Under the pieces are notes generated by a model that was not told the DNA's origin, searched no databases, and worked only from the letters and a program-made list of their open reading frames with translations. Below are positions 61,782-64,000 of a DNA stretch of 64,000 nucleotides, piece after piece; the first letter of the stretch is position 1, and the number at the start of each line of letters is the position of its first letter. Where the stretch lies: NCBI GenBank assembly GCA_033439765.1, contig JAULSN010000004.1:5218001-5282000 (forward strand). Reading direction: 5' to 3'. Both the position numbers and the translations under genes were made by a program. Source of the stretch: Lasiosphaeria ovina (lineage: Eukaryota; Ascomycota; Sordariomycetes; Sordariales; Lasiosphaeriaceae).

Positions 61782-62310
61782 ACATGCATCGAATCGCAGG
61801 TTGAGACAGAACTCGAGGCACTTGCAGATTGTGGCACAGCGCCTGGGGGGTGCATATCTTGCCCAACGAGACTGAAAGATAGGAAACTACCTTGTGGGTT
61901 GGTGGGGGCAGTGTGAACTGCGTCGTCACGGTTGGATGAGGCTGGCAGGCACGGCCCGAGTCTACTGGGCACCTAATTAATGAGGTGTTGGGAGCCATTG
62001 TATGACAACCTAGCAGTGGGCCCAGGGCTTTATTGTCATTTTTGAGTAGAGAACAGGCAGTTTTAGACTTGAAACCCAGAAAATGAGTGGACTGAAGTCG
62101 TAAAGCAGCTAGCTGGTGACATGCCTTTCGGCTGCTGATTCTGATTACCTTGGGTATGTACCCCACCTCAATGGGAAGATGTACGTACTGTACTGCATCG
62201 TGTATTTGAGGTCGTCGCTCCCCAAAACATTCGTGTCGTTCAGATACTACACAGTCTTGAATTTCACCCCCAACGCCAGCTCACAAGTCCCCAGAGCGTC
62301 CAAGTGCTGC
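61782..62310. other. intergenic region
   Basis: No supported exon. The N-terminal part of the ankyrin gene would be expected here, but no NACHT, patatin or HET motif is visible. Confidence 0.4.
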
Positions 62311-63338
62311 TTACCCCCGGCCCACCATCTCCCGCAAAGCATCACTCGCCAAATTCCTAGTGTCCACAGCGACCCTGTTATCAGCCGCAATCTGTCGCAG
62401 TCTCTCCTTCCAAAAGTCCCAGCGACTTTCCTGGCTCGCCCCTTCAGCGAGCCTGGCAGTCCACAGCGGGCCATCCCGCTCAGGCACGCCGGGCTGCGGA
62501 TTCCCGTCGCGGGCGCCCCAGGTCGGGTCCTGAAAGATGTCGTGCCCGGCGATGCGCAGCCACCAGATGGCGGGCTCGATGTGCTCGGCGCGCGCAGTGG
62601 TGTCCGGGTCCTCGAGCCCCGACGCGATGGTCCACAGGCCGTAGTCCTCGAGCCACTGTTCTAGAGCCGCCACGGGCTTTGTGCGCTGCAGGCAGCTGAG
62701 GTGCGCCGTGAACCGGTTGAGGTTGACCCACGATGTTTGCGCTTCTTCGGGCGAGTCCTGATACGAGCCCAAGGTCTTGGGGCCTAGATCTTGTCAGTTG
62801 ACATTTCCTTATGGGAGGGATGTGACGGTTTCAGGCATTTCGTTTTTCACGCACCATTCCAGAGATCCCTTGCCGCCCACCCGAACCCCTTCAGCTGGCC
62901 CAGGATCTGAGAGACCTCGGCGTTGCTGCTGGCCGCACCATGTTCCGCCACGGCAACGATGAGGCCGGCAAGGTTCTTGTGGTTGAGGTCGTTGCTGGTG
63001 GACATGACTGCCGAATAAAAGGCCATGGTGAAACTGTACCAGGCGTCGTCGGCACCGCCAGGACCGGCTTCGGACACCAGGCGCACGACCATCTCAGCGC
63101 CTCGACCGATTCCCGTTTCGTGTTCCGCAGGCAGCTCTGCAACTTCTGCAAGGAGGGATATTGTGAGTAGCTCTTGCTCAGTGACTGGCTTCAAGTTTTG
63201 CTCCGCCAGCAGCTGGCGCTCGCGGGCTGCCCAGGCGAATGACATGTCTGAGGTTGGGTTCCTTAGTAGTGGTGTGTCGCAGACTGCAAAGGCTGAATTG
63301 GATGTCGAATACGTAGATGAGGGAGTAAGCTTCGACAA
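62311..63338 (-). CDS. DUF3632-domain protein
   Basis: Two exons: 63338 (or 63245) to 62855 and 62783-62311. A GT-AG intron (GTGCGTGAAA...GATCTAG) joins LWNG|PKTLGSYQD, total 957 nt, 318 aa (287 aa from the second ATG, MSFAWAARE). Exon 2 has the DUF3632 core SWVNLNRFTAHLSCL, WTIASGLED and IEPAIWWLRIAGHDIF; exon 1 is helical. The family is fungal and uncharacterised, often in accessory regions. No signal peptide. Which ATG is used is uncertain; the second begins directly with the helical domain. Confidence 0.75.
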
Positions 63339-63925
63339 ACTGTCGCGCGGAATGAGAAAACGTAATCAGATGCACGTGGCAAATGAAGAAGGGGTGTTCA
63401 GCCCCCAACTATAATGGAGCCGGTAATAAGGCATAAAGCGGCAAAATATAGGATATCTACTATACAAACCGGGACGTTGGAAGGATCGGGGGCTAGGGCT
63501 TACCGGGCCTCGGCCCAACCAACCAACGAGCCGTATTCTGAGCGAGTAATAAAGGTAGGCGAGAAAAGCGTGCACGCGCAAAGACGAGACGAGAAGGATT
63601 TAACGAGGCTTATTGGCAGGCCGAGATCTTGAGCATGCATGATTCACCGCCAACACTGCAAAAGCAATTAATCATGCCATTACCATCCTCTATGTTCATC
63701 TAATTAATTGAGATGTGGTCACTTTAAGGCGCAGTAGTCGGGCTGACGAGATGTCGGCCTCGAATCCTCATGTACTACCAAGAAAGTGGCAGAGACTATG
63801 GGTGCGCGTTGTATATAACCTCTGAGATTTCTTCGCGGTTTTAGACTCTAATCGACAGCAAGCACTCAACTCATCTAATCAGCTAGATCTCCAACAGCTC
63901 AACGCACATTCCCCCCTATCCAACC
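63339..63925. other. intergenic region with a possible transposon scrap
   Basis: 63414-63610 differs in style from its surroundings (TATAGGATATCTACTATAC-like TA-rich pieces next to GC-rich ones), recalling a degraded LTR, but no borders were found. The last 200 bases are the promoter of the gene beginning at 63926. Confidence 0.35.
63813..63818 (+). promoter_or_regulatory. TATA-like box
   Basis: TATATA about 110 bp upstream of the ATG at 63926, at the usual distance for a fungal core promoter. Confidence 0.45.
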
Positions 63926-64000
63926 ATGTGGACCATGCAATTCCTCGCCGTCCTCGCGGTGGCCTCCGCCGCTGTCCTGGCAAGCCCCGTCGCCGTCAAC
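63926..64000 (+). CDS. secreted protein, 5' end only
   Basis: 25 codons run off the right edge. They are a classic signal peptide: MWTMQFLAVLAVASAAVLA, then SPVAVN, with an Ala-x-Ala-like cleavage site. A TATA box lies at a normal distance. The mature protein is outside the window, so its function cannot be told. Confidence 0.75.
   Translation, partial: MWTMQFLAVLAVASAAVLASPVAVN

Noticed and set aside
1..64000. tRNA, rRNA or CRISPR features
   Set aside because: I looked for B-box-like GGTTCRANNCC contexts and regularly spaced repeats and found none with a fitting cloverleaf or array.

Overview
This is nuclear DNA of a filamentous ascomycete (Pezizomycotina; a Sordariomycete is my best guess). 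The evidence is short 43-110 bp introns with GT-AG (and some GC-AG) borders, GC-rich coding regions, HET-domain, Clr5, MYND, DUF3425, DUF3632 and DUF6594 genes, a pectate lyase, and RIP-type C:G to T:A damage in a Copia retrotransposon. No single-copy core gene pins the species. The content looks accessory: secreted and wall-active proteins, oxidoreductases, and many self/non-self recognition type genes, several of them broken.

Layout. 0-4.6 kb: a large secreted cysteine-rich protein and a small gene with a 17-residue repeat. 4.6-6.9 kb: a Clr5-ankyrin gene interrupted by one TAG. 7-13.5 kb: a single-pass membrane protein, a HET-domain gene and a five-exon polytopic membrane protein. 14.2-16.6 kb: an F-box-like gene and a truncated tandem copy of its 3' end. 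17.6-20.3 kb: a decayed small cysteine-bearing gene and a membrane protein with a 33-bp minisatellite. 20.4-23.8 kb: a second HET gene with a tandem duplicated exon. 24.5-33.1 kb: GMC oxidoreductase (two frameshifts), SDR, DUF3425 protein, PL1 pectate lyase and an aspartic-protease-like protein. 33.1-37 kb: no gene seen. 37-42 kb: NCS1 nucleobase permease, epoxide-hydrolase-like enzyme and a second SDR. 43.5-48.2 kb: three small or secreted genes and a MYND gene.

49.2-55.6 kb: a DUF6594 gene is split by a 5.5-kb Ty1/Copia element. The element has 217-bp LTRs differing at one base, a 5-bp target duplication and an initiator-tRNA-Met anticodon-arm primer site. Its clean gag joins a pol that keeps one reading frame but carries nearly 40 RIP-type stops and catalytic-residue losses. 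57.6-61.8 kb: relics of a TPR-CHAT protease-like gene and an ankyrin gene, again with isolated TAG stops. 62.3-63.3 kb: a DUF3632 gene. At the right edge a secreted protein begins.

Taken together, the HET, Clr5-ANK, TPR-CHAT, DUF6594 and ANK genes form a turnover zone of incompatibility-type genes. Intron borders were set by hand. Those called with exact positions were chosen because the exon lengths sum to an open frame and the joins restore conserved family motifs.
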